A stretch of DNA of 14,957 nucleotides from Pelobacter sp. UBA6812. Its GTDB lineage: Bacteria > Desulfobacterota > Desulfuromonadia > Desulfuromonadales > Syntrophotaleaceae. The stretch lies in assembly GCA_002452265.1 (NCBI GenBank), contig DKEW01000047.1, forward strand, positions 1 through 14,957, in the 5' to 3' direction. Both the position numbers and the translations under genes were made by a program. The notes beneath the pieces were generated by a model, which ran no database searches, had not been told where the DNA came from, and was given only the letters and a program-made list of their open reading frames with translations. Positions 13,356 through 14,957 of the stretch are shown here, piece by piece; the first letter of the stretch is position 1; each line of letters opens with the position of its first letter.

Positions 13356-14588
13356 ATGGCCCTGGTTGTACAGAAATACGGCGGAACATCGGTCGGGAAT
13401 GTCGACAGGATTCGGAATGTCGCCCGCCGTGTCGCCAAAACTTACGATGATGGCAACGATGTGGTGGTTGTATTGTCGGCCATGTCCGGTGAAACCAACA
13501 AGCTGGTTTCTCTGGCCAATGATATGTGTGATTTTCCCAGCGAGCGGGAATATGACGTGCTGGTGTCGACCGGCGAACAGGTCACCATCGCGTTGTTGTC
13601 CATGTGTCTGCAGTCCATGGGGTACAAGGCAAAAAGCTACCTGGGACATCAGATCCCCATTATCACAGACAATACTTTCAGCAAAGCCCGGATCGAGGAG
13701 ATCGGCGACAAGAATATCCGCGAGGATTTGAAAAACGGCACCATTATCGTGGTGGCCGGGTTTCAGGGCGTGGATCGCGACGGTAACCTGACCACCCTTG
13801 GCCGTGGCGGTTCGGATACGTCCGCCGTGGCGGTTGCGGCAGCTCTCAAGGCGGATGTTTGCGAGATTTATACCGATGTCGACGGGGTTTATACTACGGA
13901 TCCGCGCATTGTCAGCGAGGCGTCCAAGATCGCCAAGATTTCCTACGACGAGATGCTGGAGATGGCTTCCCTCGGGGCCAAGGTCCTGCAGATCCGTTCG
14001 GTGGAATTCGCCAAAAAATTCGGCGTGGTGGTACACGTCCGATCCAGTTTCAACGATAATCCAGGGACCCTGGTTACCAAGGAGGACGAGGATATGGAGA
14101 CCGTTCTGGTTTCAGGTATTACATACAACAAGGATGAAGCTAAGATTTCCGTGATGGGTGTTCCGGACAAGCCCGGTATTGCATCGAAGTTGTTCACTCC
14201 TCTGTCGGCGGCCAATATCACTGTCGATATGATCATCCAGAACGTATCCAACGACGGTCTTACCGACCTTACTTTCACCGTGCCCCACGGCGATTTCAAA
14301 AAGGCTCTCAAGGCCGTTGAGGAGATCTCGCGTGATATCGGTGCTGCCGGTGTGCGCAGCGATGAAAATATTGCCAAAGTGTCCATCGTCGGAGTTGGTA
14401 TGCGTTCCCACTCCGGTATCGCCAGCAAGATGTTTCAGGTCTTGTCCCAGGAAGGTATCAATATCCAGATGATCTCCACCAGTGAGATCAAGGTATCCTG
14501 TGTTATTGACGCCAAATACACGGAGTTGGCGGTACGCGTTCTGCACCAGGCTTTCGGCCTGGATAAAAAAGACAGCAAGGCCGAATAA
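13356..14588 (+). CDS. lysC: aspartate kinase, alpha subunit / full-length form
   Basis: Aspartokinase phosphorylates aspartate, the first step towards lysine, threonine, methionine and isoleucine. The 410-residue product has a kinase domain (about 1-245) with QKYGGTSVG at residues 6-14 and the LGRGGSDTSAVA nucleotide/substrate loop, then two ACT domains (about 262-335 and 345-405), the usual site of lysine or threonine feedback. ATG at 13356 is chosen because AGGAGG lies nine bases upstream and MALVVQKYGG is the family N-terminus; the ATG at 13335 would sit in front of this site and adds seven residues. An internal start at 14094 may give a separate beta subunit. cimA follows after about 42 bases, which links this gene with isoleucine supply. 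Confidence 0.97.
   Translation: MALVVQKYGGTSVGNVDRIRNVARRVAKTYDDGNDVVVVLSAMSGETNKLVSLANDMCDFPSEREYDVLVSTGEQVTIALLSMCLQSMGYKAKSYLGHQIPIITDNTFSKARIEEIGDKNIREDLKNGTIIVVAGFQGVDRDGNLTTLGRGGSDTSAVAVAAALKADVCEIYTDVDGVYTTDPRIVSEASKIAKISYDEMLEMASLGAKVLQIRSVEFAKKFGVVVHVRSSFNDNPGTLVTKEDEDMETVLVSGITYNKDEAKISVMGVPDKPGIASKLFTPLSAANITVDMIIQNVSNDGLTDLTFTVPHGDFKKALKAVEEISRDIGAAGVRSDENIAKVSIVGVGMRSHSGIASKMFQVLSQEGINIQMISTSEIKVSCVIDAKYTELAVRVLHQAFGLDKKDSKAE
14079..14096 (+). promoter_or_regulatory. internal ribosome binding site and ATG for a lysC beta subunit
   Basis: Inside lysC, AAGGAGG (14079-14085) is followed eight bases later by an in-frame ATG (14094-14096, Met247 of the long form). Translation from it would give a 164-residue protein made only of the two ACT domains. 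In-frame alpha/beta aspartokinases of this layout are known from Bacillus subtilis and Corynebacterium glutamicum. The site is at least as strong as that of the main start. Confidence 0.65.
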
Positions 14589-14629
14589 GGGGTATCCCAC
14601 CGGATGTCCGGCTGCAGCCAAGGGGTAAT

Positions 14630-14957
14630 ATGATGACTGCGATTCGATTGTACGACACCACACTCAGAGATGGAACTCAGGCTGAAGAAATCTCCTTTTT
14701 AGTCGAGGATAAAATACGTATTGCCGAAAGACTCGATGACCTGGGGATTCATTATATCGAGGGCGGGTGGCCGGGATCCAATCCGAAAGACATCAGCTTT
14801 TTTCGGAAGATTCGCAAGGCGTCCTTGCGTCAGACCAAAATCGCTGCGTTTGGATCGACCCGTCGGGCCAAAACAACACCCGATAAAGATACCAATCTAC
14901 GCACCCTGATTCAGTCGGAGCCGGATGTTATAACCATCTTTGGCAAGACCTGGGATT
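14630..14957 (+). CDS. cimA: (R)-citramalate synthase, N-terminal part, running off the window
   Basis: About 109 codons are present and the gene is cut by the window end. The product begins with RLYDTTLRDGTQAEEISF, the metal- and substrate-binding motif of the isopropylmalate/homocitrate/citramalate synthase family, followed by IEGGWPGSNPKDISFF, which is typical of the CimA/LeuA-like subgroup and unlike classical LeuA. CimA condenses pyruvate with acetyl-CoA to make citramalate, the threonine-independent route to isoleucine that is established in Geobacter. AAGGGG lies upstream; of two adjacent ATGs (14630 and 14633) the second has the better spacing of seven bases. Its place after lysC, from memory also the Geobacter arrangement, supports the call. 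A LeuA or homocitrate synthase cannot be excluded from this fragment alone. Confidence 0.88.
   Translation, partial: MMTAIRLYDTTLRDGTQAEEISFLVEDKIRIAERLDDLGIHYIEGGWPGSNPKDISFFRKIRKASLRQTKIAAFGSTRRAKTTPDKDTNLRTLIQSEPDVITIFGKTWD

Noticed and set aside
14589..14629. Short palindromes (CCGG-ATGT-CCGG and GGCTGCAGCC) between lysC and cimA
   Set aside because: They are short, without a T-run, and overlap in a way that gives no stable terminator; the genes are probably co-transcribed.

Overview
The window looks like a chromosomal segment of a Gram-negative bacterium of the Desulfuromonadia (the Geobacter / Pelobacter / Desulfuromonas group). The basis is gene order. The run tilS-ftsH-folP-cdaA-ybbR-glmM-pdxJ-acpS-CBS protein-tsaE-(lpd)-lysC-cimA closely matches, from memory, the conserved Geobacter cluster ending in aspartokinase and the citramalate-type isoleucine pathway enzyme. 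The genus cannot be fixed from the sequence alone, and no sign of recent foreign DNA, insertion sequence, phage or CRISPR array was seen.

Left arm (1-2100), minus strand. The window opens inside a purine (AzgA/NCS2-type) permease whose C-terminus lies off the left edge. A small single-domain cupin protein precedes it, with a good sigma-70-like promoter. A strong intrinsic terminator separates this pair from an upstream cheW adaptor gene. The permease ribosome binding site is buried in a 15-bp inverted repeat, which is the most striking unexplained element in the window.

Divergent intergenic region (2095-2432). It has no protein gene. It holds the structured leader and a possible promoter of cheW, a cluster of short palindromes, and a clear promoter firing rightwards into a CAU-anticodon tRNA (most likely elongator Met), which is followed by a strong terminator.

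Right arm (2582-14957), plus strand. This is one long, tightly packed co-directional run. It covers tRNA lysidine modification (tilS), membrane proteolysis (ftsH), folate synthesis (folP), the c-di-AMP / cell-wall module (cdaA-ybbR-glmM), pyridoxal phosphate synthesis (pdxJ), acyl-carrier-protein activation (acpS), a two-CBS-domain protein, the tRNA t6A factor tsaE and a complete dihydrolipoamide dehydrogenase. After a 113-bp gap come aspartokinase (lysC) and the start of citramalate synthase (cimA). Most junctions are short gaps or overlaps of a few bases, implying co-transcription and translational coupling. The two larger gaps (before ftsH and before lysC) each contain a short translatable leader ORF and a hairpin. 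lysC also carries a very good internal Shine-Dalgarno and ATG exactly before its ACT domains, suggesting a separately made regulatory subunit.

No wholly new multi-gene system was found. The best candidates for undescribed biology are regulatory: the permease SD-sequestering hairpin, the lysC leader and internal start, and the ftsH leader ORF.
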